64,000 nucleotides of DNA from Apoda limacodes (taxonomy: Eukaryota; Arthropoda; Insecta; Lepidoptera; Limacodidae), in assembly GCA_946406115.1 (NCBI GenBank), contig OX291547.1, forward strand, positions 19,907,001 to 19,971,000, read 5' to 3'. This document shows positions 1 through 12,804 of this stretch, in pieces. Position numbers and translations under genes: made by a program. Position 1 is the first letter of the stretch. Each line of letters opens with the position of its first letter. Under the pieces are notes generated by a model. The model made no database searches. It had not been told where the DNA came from and was given only the letters and a program-made list of their open reading frames with translations.

Positions 1-958
1 ATCAATAATTTCTGCAGCGCATACGATGAAAGACATTTTTTGGGTTATTTTTTAACACCTTGGGTTTCATTATTGAAGTTTAAGTAAGGCTCATTTATTT
101 TTTTAGTAATTAATATAGCCTATGTTACTCAAGGATAATGTAGTATTCTAATGGTTAAAGAATGTTTGAAATCGGTCCAGTAGGTTTTGAGTTTATTTGT
201 TATAAACATACATAAATACAAATCTTTCCTCTATATGATAATGTAGATAAGATGGAAATGGCCGGAATAGAAATAGTATACATACATTTAAAGAATTCAT
301 GAATCAAAAAGTTTTAGCTGAAGTTAAAACATACAATAAACAAACAAACATATTTAGAACCACAGTACAACTTTTATAGATACTTAATAAAATCGTCGCG
401 TGACTGCCGCACGTGGATTCTATAAACGCGCGCTTTGCTTCGAGAAAAGTAAAATTTACAAAGAAAAAGCACGCAGGAGTCAACACCCGCTTTACCTGCA
501 GGCATAAGTGTGATGAATAAGTTCTTACAATATCTTATTGGTAGAATAATATAAAAATACAAAAAGAATTAATTCCTTTTCTCTGGCGCGCTCTACGTCT
601 TCATTTTGTCGACGATAATTTCCACTTTCGCTGAGATTGTAGGACACGTATCCCATATTTTTACTTAATCTGTACCCTACTGTAGTCTTTATGTGTTCTC
701 ATTCGGTGGTATGCACGTATTTTATATTCATGTTCGGGCCCAATGAAATTTGGCTTCCATTTTTACTATTCATACGCAGATTTTAGAGTTAGAGTAGGTA
801 CTATAGGAGTATGTTTTAGTAAGTCTAACTAGAGTTTATGTCACAAACTGTCAGCTGAATGAATTAAAATTCTCTAAAATCAACTAGAGACTACATTTAT
901 CAAAGTTATTAAGAAAATTTGCAGGGATCTATGATAGTTAGGGAACCGATGGCTGTAA
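1..958. other. AT-rich non-coding stretch
   Basis: I see no gene, RNA gene or clear repeat here. The few open frames of about 60 residues are low-complexity and have no recognisable motif or splice context. Confidence 0.5.
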
Positions 959-1055
959 AGGTCAGCTCATACCGAGACGCGTAGTGACACGAGACGCCGC
1001 GCTGCGCATCTTCAAGCCGCTGCACGTCGCGTCGCGTCTCGGTATGATCTGACCC
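959..1055. repeat. GC-rich hairpin (small foldback)
   Basis: Two arms of about 22 bp, gtcagctcataccgagacgc at 961 and its near inverse (cgtctcggtatgatctgac) at about 1034-1053, enclose a GC-rich loop. The composition contrasts sharply with the surrounding AT-rich DNA. It is probably a tiny MITE. No target duplication is evident. Confidence 0.6.
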
Positions 1056-1139
1056 TAACTTTACGTACATACTTAGCATCACGCCCAAGCTTTTTCTCAG
1101 AGGGGTAGGCAGAGATCCAATTTTTTTCACGATATTTTA

Positions 1140-1278
1140 CTTAACTGATAAATAAATAAATCAGCGTACTTGATAAATTAAGAAAAGACTCATTGGTACA
1201 CGCCTACTCGGGGTTTGAACCTCCGCGACTTGGCACGTGAAGTGATATTTAAACCCCTCAGCCACCACCGACTATGTA
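1140..1278 (-). mobile_element. tRNA-headed SINE fragment
   Basis: Read on the minus strand, this has a B-box-like ggttcaaacccc and an upstream ggtggtggctgag head. The same block (actcattggtacacgcc ... ccaccaccga) recurs at 42650-42730 and, more diverged, at 43910-43980, so it is a dispersed family. It is a truncated copy of the longer element at 42450. Confidence 0.6.
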
Positions 1279-2104
1279 CCGATTTATATTTATTAAAATA
1301 TCAATATCACTAACTACACAGTAAGTAGTAATTCAGAGTAAAGTCAGTGGGTTACAGTAATTTGTCATAAAAATGACAGCGTTGCGCAATATGTCGCTAA
1401 TGTTACGCGTTGTGATATGACATACTCCTATAACTCCTAGACCCTCATCAACCTGACGTAGGCAAATACATTATGTGCTCAGAGAATTCGATTTGTTTGA
1501 CATATTACCTACATCAAAGTCAAGTTTTAGCAATCAATAGGTTCCTGCTGTTAAAATAATATGTCACACGTACAGACAGTCAATGCCTTATAATAACTTC
1601 GCGAAGAACTTACCTAGAGTCCAACTTTGCATCTAGTAATCGCTAATAAAAACTTTAAAATCACACAAAATAAATTTGTATAGAAAGTGTTGAAAAAGTT
1701 TGAACAAAAAGTATGTTTCAACTCATCTGAAAGTCTATATAATAGTTACATTGTGTATTAAGGGTGGTAAGGAGAAAATGACTGAGATGCTATTCAGAAG
1801 CCTAAGGCCGAAGGCTTTAATGACGAGTTTCTAATTTCCGTACCGACCGTGTTACACACAATGTTTTTCATCACATTTTAGAGTAAATAAATAAAAATAT
1901 AAGGTGAATCAATTAATAAACTCACCAAAATACAATTGAAATGGCGGGAATAGAGTAGAGAAATCAAGCTGAAGTTAAAAGTTTTTAGATAATTGCTCGC
2001 TTGTAGTGTGCAAGTAGTTCGTGTTTTAAACAACGATAAATCTCTTTTACATACTCGATAAAATAGGCGCGTCATTACCGCCCGTGGGTTGAAGCTAATT
2101 TTTT
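1279..2104. other. AT-rich non-coding stretch
   Basis: No gene or recognisable repeat is seen here. Confidence 0.4.
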
Positions 2105-2345
2105 TTTAGTTGGTATGTTTGTTTCTCCTTTCTTTCCCTCGTAACAGATCATTCAATTAAGCTGATATTTGGCACAGAGATAGTAGAAGATATAGGTCCG
2201 GAAAAGGGAATAACTATAATCAACTTTTAAAAGGAAGAACTATATCTTGTTACACTATCTTATTATTACCAAGGAATGGCCGCAGGAATCCTGCGCCGAT
2301 AACAGAATTTTGCGCGACCGGAGCCGCTAGCAAAAGTTAGTACTG
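2105..2345. repeat. Dispersed lepidopteran repeat copy
   Basis: It contains 'gatatttggcacagagatag', a middle 'ggaaaaggg' and a tail 'gccgctagcaaaagttag'. The same layout (left part 'gaaatttggcatggagat', right part ending in 'gcaaaagctagt') recurs at 31720, 53570, 53860, 55300 and 62570. The family is non-coding. It resembles Lep1-type Helitron-like or SINE-like lepidopteran repeats, but the class assignment is from memory. Confidence 0.5.
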
Positions 2346-2959
2346 CATAAAGTGCTATTACGTATATAATATACGAACCTACTATAAATACATGCAGCAG
2401 CAGACATCAGTATTAACGCGCCTTTGATTCTGATGAACGAATGAGATGAAAGAAGGATAATACAATAGGCATTGTGTGGGCTGCGTGTAGCCTTAACATG
2501 TGGTTGTTTTGGCGCCAAGGTACGTAAATTTATAGGTCTTCAAATTTTGATTCTTGAGAGTTGCTTTTTTTAATTTTACTTATTTATTGGACAAGTTTCT
2601 ACCGTGTATAAAGCTGCAGGCTAATATTCCTTCATAATGCAACGGTGTAACGGAATGGTTTGAGTTTTGGCACAAGGGTACGAGTAGCTGGCTAGATAGA
2701 GCTTTAAGTCCAGTTAATGAAGAAATTCCTGCAGGTATCTGACGGCTGTAACCAAATTTTGTGTAGGATAGCCACGGTTCTGTCTCCCAACATAAAAAAA
2801 TAAGCATGCCAGAAAGAAGGTGGTACGCGTGTTAAAGACCTTTTTATGGGTTCATGTATACATACGATCTAAATTTCTTATACTTATCAGTTGATTCTAT
2901 TGCTCTCTATGTCCTAAAAGTGAGAGAAATTTAAAGCACATTTGTAAACAAATACCTTA
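2346..2959. other. Non-coding flank left of the giant transposon
   Basis: No gene is seen. This is the left flank of the element whose target duplication starts at 2960. Confidence 0.4.
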
Positions 2960-2968
2960 ATATTTTGG
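2960..2968 (+). repeat. Left copy of 9-bp target-site duplication
   Basis: atattttgg lies immediately outside the left inverted-repeat tip (accggtgtgaag) and is repeated exactly at 21361-21369 outside the right tip (cttcacaccggt). The direct match is exactly nine bases; the bases on either side differ. A length of nine is characteristic of Mutator-like (MULE) DNA transposons. Confidence 0.9.
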
Positions 2969-5900
2969 ACCGGTGTGAAGTTAGCAGCCAAATTTAGCAG
3001 CCATTATAATCCGACCAAATTAAAGAGTCTGAAAAACCAACATCAAAATCAGGTAAAACAACTTATAGTTATAAGAAATATATAGTATATACAGTATATT
3101 TCACTTAAAAATAAAAAAAAAACACTTGTGCCCAGACGAAATGGCTGATAGACACAGAAATCAAATTTTAATAACATTAATTGGTAGTGCTCATTCAGCG
3201 ATAAAAACTAAGGTCTAGTCGATCGACTGACGTGATGTGACTGTATTTATCAGAATAAATGCATTAAAATTACTTAGGCAGGGGACTAGGATACTACAGA
3301 AGCTAAAAACCAAAAAAAAATTTTTTTGGCTGCTGTCCAATTTGACATCGATCTCGATTGACTGACACGTTGCCATTATATATACGCAAAAGTATATTGA
3401 GACTCCAAAAATAGATATTTTCCAGGTCTTGAGAAGAGGCGTATAGTACAAATACTGAGAAAACACACAGTAACAAAATATCAAACAAGTTTTATACCGC
3501 AATAGTTTGGCTGCTGGTACATAAGTCAAAGTTTTTGAACAACTGACATGTTCATCTATTTTTTTTTCATAGATCAATATACAATCAATCTAAAACAATT
3601 GATTGGAGTTACTAATATTATGTAATATTAATTTGTGAGCATTTTTTCCTACAAGTAGGTAACAAAAGTCAACCCATTAAAGTTTATCGTTGAAAAAAAA
3701 GTCCTAGACGATCGACTGACGTCATGTGATCACTTTTATTTTGTGTGTTAGTTACAGACGTACTAAAAAAAATACATTAAAATCACTTAGCCAGGGGACT
3801 ACAGTATCAGGGACTGGGAAAACTGAAAACAGCAATTAATTTTGGCTGATATCGAATATTTTATTTTGTTTTAATATTTCACCCAATTATTCTAAGTTTT
3901 CATCAAATAAATATTTATATGGTGAACCCTTACGTCACAAAAAAAACTTGTGCGAAGATCAAATGGCTGATAGGCACAAAAAAAAATTTTTAATAACATT
4001 AATTGGTAGTGCTCATTCAGCGATAAAAACTAAGGTCTAGTCGATCGACTGACGTGATGTGACTGTATTTATTTTATGTATATTTTAATAATCTATTAGA
4101 ATAAATGCATTAAAATTACTTAGGCAGGGGACTAGGATACTACAGAAGCTAAAAACCAAAAAAAAATTTTTTTGGCTGCTGTCCAATTTGACATCGATCT
4201 CGATTGACTGACACGTTGCCATTATATATACGCAAAAGTTTATTGAGACTCCAAAAATAGATATTTTCCAGGTCTTGAGAAGAGGCGTATAGTACAAAAA
4301 CTGAGAAAACACATAGTAACAAAATATCAAACAAGTTTTGTACCGCAATAGTTTGGCTGCTGGTAAAAAAGTCAAAGTTTTTGAACAACTGACATGTTCA
4401 TCTATATTTTTTTCATAGATCAATATACAATCAATCTAAAACAATTGATTGGAGTTACTAATATTATGTAATATTAATTTGTGAGCATTTTTTCCTACAA
4501 GTAGGTAACAAAAGTCAACCCATTAAAGTTTATCGTTGAAAAAAAAGTCCTAGACGATCGACTGACGTCATGTGATCACTTTTATTATGTGTGATTGGTT
4601 ACAGACGTACTAAAAAAAATACATTAAAATCACTTAGGCAGGGGACTACAGTATCAGGGACTGGGAAAACTGAAAACAGCAATTAATTTTGGCTGATATC
4701 GAATATTTTATTTTGTTTTAATATTTCACCCAATTATTCTAAGTTTTCATCAAATAAATATTTATATGGTGAACCCTTACGTCACAAAAAAAACTTGTGC
4801 GAAGATCAAATGGCTGATAGGCACAAAAAAAATTTTTAATAACATTAATTGGTAGTGCTCATTCAGCAATAAAAACTAAGGTCTAGTCGATCGACTGACG
4901 TGATGTGACTGTATTTATTTTATGTATATTTTAATAATCTATTAGAATAAATGCATTAAAATTACTTAGGCAGGGGACTAGGATACTACAGAAGCTAAAA
5001 ACCAAAAAGATATTTTTTGGCTGCTTTCCAATTTGACATCGATCTCGATTGACTGACACGTTGCCATTATATATACGCAAAAGTTTATTGAGACTCCAAA
5101 AATAGATATTTTCCAGGTCTTGAGAAGAGGCGTATAGTACAAAAACTGAGAAAACACATAGTAACAAAATATCAAACAAGTTTTGTACCGCAATAGTTTG
5201 GCTGCTGGTAAAAAAGTCAAAGTTTTTGAACAACTGACATGTTCATCTATTTTTTTTTCATAGATCAATATACAATCAATCTATAACTATTGATTGGAGT
5301 TACTAATATTATGTAATATTAATTTGTGAGCATTTTTTCCTACAAGTAGGTAATAAAAGTCAACCCATCAAAGTTTATCGTTGAAAAAAAAGTCCTAGAC
5401 GATCGACTGACGTCATGTGATCACTTTTATTATGTGTGATTGGTTACAGACGTACTAAAAAAAATACATTAAAATCACTTAGGCAGGGGACTACAGTATC
5501 AGGGACTGGGAAAACTGAAAACAGCAATTAATTTTGGCTGATATCGAATATTTTATTTTGTTTTAATATTTCACCCAATTATTCTAAGTTTTCATCAAAT
5601 AAATATTTATATGGTGAACCCTTACGTCACAAAAAAAACTTGTGCGAAGATCAAATGGCTGATAGGCACAAAAAAAAATTTTTAATAACATTAATTGGTA
5701 GTGCTCATTCAGCGATAAAAACTAAGGTCTAGTCGATCGACTTACGTGATGTAACTGTATTTATTTTATGTATATTTTAATAATCTATTAGAATAAATGC
5801 ATTAAAATTACTTAGGCAGGGGACTAGGATACTACAGAAGCTAAAAACCAAAAAGATATTTTTTTGGCTGTTGTCCAATTTGACATCGATCTCGATTGAC

Positions 5901-8900
5901 TGACACGTTGCCATTATATATACGCAAAAGTTTATTGAGACTCCAAAAATAGATATTTTCCAGGTCTTGAGAAGAGGCGTATAGTACAAAAACTGAGAAA
6001 ACACATAGTAACAAAATATCGAAACAAGTTTTGTACCGCAATAGTTTGGCTGCTGGTAAAAAATACAAAGTTTTTGAACAACTGACATGTTCATCTATTT
6101 TTTTTTCATAGATCAATATACAATCAATCTAAAACAATTGATTGGAGTTACTAATATTATGTAATATTAATTTGTGAGCATTTTTTCCTACAAGTAGGTA
6201 ACAAAAGTCAACCCATTAAAGTTTATCGTTGAAAAAAAAGTCCTAGACGATCGACTGACGTCATGTGATCACTTTTATTTTGTGTGTTAGTTACAGACGT
6301 ACTAAAAAAAATACATTAAAATCACTTAGGCAGGGGACTACAGTATCAGGGACTGGGAAAACTGAAAACAGCAATTAATTTTGGCTGATATCGAATATTT
6401 TATTTTGTTTTAATATTTTACCCAATTATTCTAAGTTTTCATCAAATAAATATTTATATGGTGAACCCTTACGTCACAAAAAAAACTTGTGCGAAGATCA
6501 AATGGCTGATAGGCACAAAAAAAAATTTTTAATAACATTAATTGGTAGTGCTCATTCAGCGATAAAAACTAAGGTCTAGTCGATCGACTGACGTGATGTG
6601 ACTGTATTTATTTTATGTATATTTTAATAATCTATTAGAATAAATGCATTAAAATTACTTAGGCAGGGGACTAGGATACTACAGAAGCTAAAAACCGAAA
6701 AGATATTTTTTGGCTGCTTTCCAATTTGACATCGATCTCGATTGACTGACACGTTGCCATTATATATACGCAAAAGTTTATTGAGACTCCAAACATAGAT
6801 ATTTTCCAGGTCTTGAGAAGAGGCGTATAGTACAAATACTGAGAAAACACATAGTAACAAAATATCAAACAAGTTTTGTACCGCAATAGTTTGGCTGCTG
6901 GTAAAAAAGTCAAAGTTTTTGAACAACTGACATGTTCATCTATTTTTTTTTCATAGATCAATATACAATCAATCTATAACTATTGATTGGAGTTACTAAT
7001 ATTATGTAATATTAATTTGTGAGCATTTTTTCCTACAAGTAGGTAATAAAAGTCAACCCATCAAAGTTTATCGTTGAAAAAAAAGTCCTAGACGATCGAC
7101 TGACGTCATGTGATCACTTTTATTATGTGTGATTGGTTACAGACGTACTAAAAAAAATACATTAAAATCACTTAGGCAGGGGACTACAGTATCAGGGACT
7201 GGGAAAACTGAAAACAGCAATTAATTTTGGCTGATATCGAATATTTTATTTTGTTTTAATATTTCACCCAATTATTCTAAGTTTTCATCAAATAAATATT
7301 TATATGGTGAACCCTTACGTCACAAAAAAAACTTGTGCGAAGATCAAATGGCTGATAGGCACAAAAAAAAATTTTTAATAACATTAATTGGTAGTGCTCA
7401 TTCAGCGATAAAAACTAAGGTCTAGTCGATCGACTTACGTGATGTGACTGTATTTATTTTATGTATATTTTAATAATCTATTAGAATAAATGCATTAAAA
7501 TTACTTAGGCAGGGGACTAGGATACTACAGAAGCTAAAAACCAAAAAGATATTTTTTTGGCTGTTGTCCAATTTGACATCGATCTCGATTGACTGACACG
7601 TTGCCATTATATATACGCAAAAGTTTATTGAGACTCCAAAAATAGATATTTTCCAGGTCTTGAGAAGAGGCGTATAGTACAAAAACTGAGAAAACACATA
7701 GTAACAAAATATCGAAACAAGTTTTGTACCGCAATAGTTTGGCTGCTGGTAAAAAATACAAAGTTTTTGAACAACTGACATGTTCATCTATTTTTTTTTC
7801 ATAGATCAATATACAATCAATCTAAAACAATTGATTGGAGTTACTAATATTATGTAATATTAATTTGTGAGCATTTTTTCCTACAAGTAGGTAACAAAAG
7901 TCAACCCATTAAAGTTTATCGTTGAAAAAAAAGTCCTAGACGATCGACTGACGTCATGTGATCACTTTTATTTTGTGTGTTAGTTACAGACGTACTAAAA
8001 AAAATACATTAAAATCACTTAGGCAGGGGACTACAGTATCAGGGACTGGGAAAACTGAAAACAGCAATTAATTTTGGCTGATATCGAATATTTTATTTTG
8101 TTTTAATATTTTACCCAATTATTCTAAGTTTTCATCAAATAAATATTTATATGGTGAACCCTTACGTCACAAAAAAAACTTGTGCGAAGATCAAATGGCT
8201 GATAGGCACAAAAAAAAATTTTTAATAACATTAATTGGTAGTGCTCATTCAGCGATAAAAACTAAGGTCTAGTCGATCGACTGACGTGATGTGACTGTAT
8301 TTATTTTATGTATATTTTAATAATCTATTAGAATAAATGCATTAAAATTACTTAGGCAGGGGACTAGGATACTACAGAAGCTAAAAACCGAAAAGATATT
8401 TTTTGGCTGCTTTCCAATTTGACATCGATCTCGATTGACTGACACGTTGCCATTATATATACGCAAAAGTTTATTGAGACTCCAAACATAGATATTTTCC
8501 AGGTCTTGAGAAGAGGCGTATAGTACAAATACTGAGAAAACACACAGTAACAAAATATCAAACAAGTTTTATACCGCAATAGTTTGGCTGCTGGTACATA
8601 AGTCAAAGTTTTTGAACAACTGACATGTTCATCTATTTTTTTTTCATAGATCAATATACAATCAATCTAAAACAATTGATTGGAGTTACTAATATTATGT
8701 AATATTAATTTGTGAGCATTTTTTCCTACAAGTAGGTAACAAAAGTCAACCAATCAAAGTTTATCGTTGAAAAAAAAGTCCTAGACGATCGACTGACGTC
8801 ATGTGATCACTTTTATTTTGTGTGTTAGTTACAGACGTACTAAAAAAAATACATTAAAATCACTTAGGCAGGGGACTACAGTATCAGGGACTGGGAAAAC

Positions 8901-10714
8901 TGAAAATAGCAATTAATTTTGGCTGATATCGAATATTTTATTTTGTTTTAATATTTCACCCAATTATTCTAAGTTTTCATCAAATAAATATTTATATGGT
9001 GAACCCTTACGTCACAAAAAAAACTTGTGCGAAGATCAAATGGCTGATAGGCACAAAAAAAAATTTTTAATAACATTAATTGGTAGTGCTCATTCAGCGA
9101 TAAAAACTAAGGTCTAGTCGATCGACTTACGTGATGTAACTGTATTTATTTTATGTATATTTTAATAATCTATTAGAATAAATGCATTAAAATTACTTAG
9201 GCAGGGGACTAGGATACTACAGAAGCTAAAAACCAAAAAGATATTTTTTTGGCTGTTGTCCAATTTGACATCGATCTCGATTGACTGACACGTTGCCATT
9301 ATATATACGCAAAAGTTTATTGAGACTCCAAAAATAGATATTTTCCAGGTCTTGAGAAGAGGCGTATAGTACAAAAATTGAGAAAACACATAGTAACAAA
9401 ATATCAAACAAGTTTTGTACCGCAATAGTTTGGCTGCTGGTAAAAAAGTCAAAGTTTTTGAACAACTGACATGTTCATCTATTTTTTTTTCATAGATCAA
9501 TATACAATCAATCTATAACTATTGATTGGAGTTACTAATATTATGTAATATTAATTTGTTAGCATTTTTTCCTACAAGTAGGTAACAAAAGTCAACCCAT
9601 CAAAGTTTATCGTTGAAAAAAAAGTCCTAGACGATCGACTGACGTCATGTGATCACTTTTATTTTGTGTGCTAGTTACAGACGTACAAAAAAAATACATT
9701 AAAATCACTTAGGCAGGGGACTACAGTATCAGGGACTGGGAAAACTGAAAACAGCAATTAATTTTGGCTGATATCGAATATTTTATTTTGTTTTAATATT
9801 TCATCCAATTATTCTAAGTTTTCATCAAATAAATATTTATATGGTGAACCCTTACGTCACAAAAAAAACTTGTGCGAAGATCAAATGGCTGAAAGGCACA
9901 AAAAAAATTTTTAATAACATTAATTGGTAGTGCTCATTCAGCGGTAAAAACTAAGGTCTAGTCGATCGACTGACGTGATGTGACTGTATTTATTTTATGT
10001 ATATTTTAATAATCTATTATAATAAATGCATTAAAATTACTTAGGCAGGGGACTAGGATACTACAGAAGCTAAAAACCAAAAAGATATTTTTTGGCTGCT
10101 TTCCAATTTGACATCGATCTCGATTGACTGACACGTTGCCATTATATGTACGCAAAAGTTTATTGAGACTCCAAAAATAGATATTTTCCAGGTCTTTAGA
10201 AGAGGCGTATAGTACAAATACTGAGAAAACACACAGTAACAAAATATCAAACAAGTTTTATACCGCAATAGTTTGGCTGCTGGTACATAAGTCAAAGTTT
10301 TTGAACAACTGACATGTTCATCTATTTTTTTTTCATAGATCAATATACAATCAATCTAAAACAATTGATTGGAGTTACTAATATTAAGTAATATTAATTT
10401 GTGAGCATTTTTTCCTACAAGTAGGTAACAAAAGTCAACCCATTAAAGTTTATCGTTGAAAAAAAAGTCCTAGACGATCGACTGACGTCATGTGATCACT
10501 TTTATTTTGTGTGTTAGTTACAGACGTACTAAAAAAAATACATTAAAATCACTTATGCAGGGGACTACAGTATCAGGGACTGGGAAAACTGAAAACAGCA
10601 ATTAATTTTGGCTGATATCGAATATTTTATTTTGTTTTAATATTTCACCCAATTATTCTAAGTTTTCATCAAATAAATATTTATATGGTGAACCCTTACG
10701 TCACAAAAAAAAAA
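2969..10714 (+). repeat. Left inverted arm: nine tandem ~846-bp units
   Basis: The marker 'aggtctagtc' recurs at 3211, 4033, 4879, 5725, 6572, 7418, 8265, 9110 and 9954, giving spacings of 822, 846, 846, 847, 846, 847, 845 and 844. The first spacing is short because the outermost unit lacks 24 bp. Units are nearly identical, differing by scattered substitutions and homopolymer changes. Each unit holds two related boxes (gatcgactgacgt ... aggcaggggacta) about 514 bp apart, one with the palindrome TGACGTCA. The terminal 156 bp before the first unit are unique to the tip. The array stops at a unit boundary, where the non-LTR element begins. Confidence 0.92.
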
Positions 10715-10739
10715 GCACCAGATTACTTATAATAGAAAT

Positions 10740-11761
10740 ATGAGATGGTTAAATAATATAACTACAAAATTCCAAAATGTTTCCTTGCAAAAAGAGATAA
10801 AATCGTGTGAACAATTATTACAAACAAACAAAAGAGAAATAAACACCATGAGTAACACGATAAATCAGCTTCTGCGGTCCCTTGAAGAAGTTGGTAGTAA
10901 ATATGAACTCGCTTGTAAAGACATACAGGAGTATGCATCTGCGTTTGATGAGCTCACCGAATCGGGCAATTCGAACATGGATCGCTTACAGTCTCTAACA
11001 GAGAAGGGTGCATTTAACCTTACTACTGACAGTAATGCTAGCTTATGTGAGCACACTTGTTGCAAAAAGAAAAAATAAAGACAACAAATTCATTCGATAT
11101 TTCTACCAGAGGACCACAATATTTCTGCGCCAGTCAATTCTCGTAATATTAATGATTCTAAAAAACCTTTACCTTTGCCGAAAACAAGAATTATATCTGA
11201 TAAACTAGGGAAAGGCTTAGGTTCTCTCCTGTGTAATTATTTGGACCATAATGTGATAAATATGTGTACTCCGGGTATTACATTCAATAGTTTGATAAGA
11301 AACATTGACGTGAATAAACTAAATAGTCACACTACTCTAGTCATCTTGTTTGGAGATAGCATGAGCCTGAGAAAAAAAGACTTGACTACAGGCATTAATT
11401 ATTTAGTTCAAGTTCAAGAGAAATCGAAGTGTAGATTTATTATCTGCGATTTTCCATATTCTATTAGCTTAACCACAAACAGAACAATTATATATCAGAC
11501 TTAAATGTGCGTTTGTATAATTTAACTTATTGTTATAGTGACATTTTTACTTATTTAGATGTTAATAAATTTATACATAATTTTAAACTTAATTGGGGCA
11601 ATATGAATATGCCCATGAAATGCAGACGTCTCCTTGCTAAGTTGATAGCACATAATATACAAAATGTAAATTCAGGTTTAAAAGAGCAGTGCAAGGGACC
11701 TGATTCTCATGCATTAAATTACTTTAGTAATGGTAATATTTCAAATCTACCTTTAAACTAA
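10740..11761 (+). pseudogene. Non-LTR ORF1 (coiled coil plus GDS-like domain), broken
   Basis: The frame from 10740 gives a heptad-rich segment (TINQLLRSLEEVGSKYELA), a usual ORF1 oligomerisation region. It hits one stop at 11076 and then continues in the same frame through a lysine/proline linker into a second domain containing VILFGDSMSL and FIICDFPYS. That domain resembles the SGNH/esterase-like domain in ORF1 of CR1-type elements. A frameshift near 11485 moves the remainder (DLNVRLYNL) to another frame, ending at 11761. Two lesions over about 340 codons show decay but recent enough for the domains to be readable. The GDS assignment is by motif only. Confidence 0.6.
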
Positions 11762-11766
11762 ATAAC

Positions 11767-12804
11767 ATGACAATAAGTAAGCTCGATCATTTTAATATTG
11801 TCCACCAGAATTTACAGGGCTTACTTGGCAAAGAATTAGAAATCGACCTGTTTCTAAATAGTTACAATATTCATATCTTATGCTTAACTGAGCATTGGCT
11901 TCAAAAGCATCAATTAGCTTTAAATTTCTTAAATTACTGTAGTGCTAGTAACTTTGTCAGAAAGTCAGCCGTACGTGGTGGCTCATTAATTCTTTTAAAA
12001 ACTTGTATGAAATTTAAAGAACGCAAAGACATATTAGCATTATCAATTGAACGTATTATTGAAATATCTTGTGTTGAACTGGAACATTTAATAGTTATTT
12101 GTTTATACCGCCCTCCCTCCTCAATCTATAGTCAATTTGAAACTGTAATGGAGGACGCATTAAGGATAGTGTCATCTAGCAAAAAACATATTATAGTATG
12201 TGGCGACTTTTATGTTAACATACTTGAAAAATCACCAACTTCTTTACGATTGATAAATCTGTTTAAATGTTTTGACCTCATTAACCTGTTTTACGAACCA
12301 ACCAGAATCACTGCTACTTCTGAAACATGTCTTGACAATGTATTTTGCAATTGTGATGTTGTGGAGAAATCTATTATTACTAATCTTTCTTCAGATCACT
12401 GTGGCCAAAAGCTGTCCCTATATAATAATAATTTAAAGAAAATATCTAATTTTAAAACTTGTATTCCTATGACACATTCTCGCTTAGATCGCTTTAAAGA
12501 GAACATAAATAATAAGATATACTCTTTTCAATTCCCATACGATAACCCAAATGATAATTATAGTTATCAATTTTATTTTATAAAACACGAGTTTGACCAA
12601 ATTTTTAAAACAAAGCTAGTTAAAGAAAACAGTAATTTAAAATTTAGTGACTGGGCCACAGTTGGTATTTATAAAAGTAGAGAAAAACTTTATGAATTAT
12701 ATGACTTAAAAAAATATAATCATGTACCATCTTTCGTTGAATACGTGAAAAATACTCTAAACTGTTTAAAAAAGTATGTAGGGCTGCTAAATCAAAGTAC
12801 TTAA
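11767..12804 (+). pseudogene. Non-LTR APE-type endonuclease, 5' part of ORF2
   Basis: A 345-residue frame carries the exonuclease-endonuclease-phosphatase signatures in order: NIVHQNLQGL near the N-terminus, LTEHW, YRPPSS, GDFYVN and SDHCGQ. This domain nicks target DNA to prime reverse transcription. The usual GDFNVN motif has tyrosine in place of the active-site asparagine, which should impair catalysis. The frame is lost near 12780 by a frameshift; the other frame continues directly with AAKSKYLSDKIRCSKNKI, the linker before the RT. This start follows ORF1 by 5 bp. Confidence in the family is high, and it is non-functional here. Confidence 0.8.

Noticed and set aside
3215..10343. A conserved 96-120-codon frame in every tandem unit (starting MIYEKKIDEHVSCSKTL), plus a second overlapping frame
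   Set aside because: Both frames are open only because the units are near-identical. Homopolymer changes shift the frame between units, the composition is low-complexity, and no codon-level constraint is visible. The same frames appear mirrored in the right arm.
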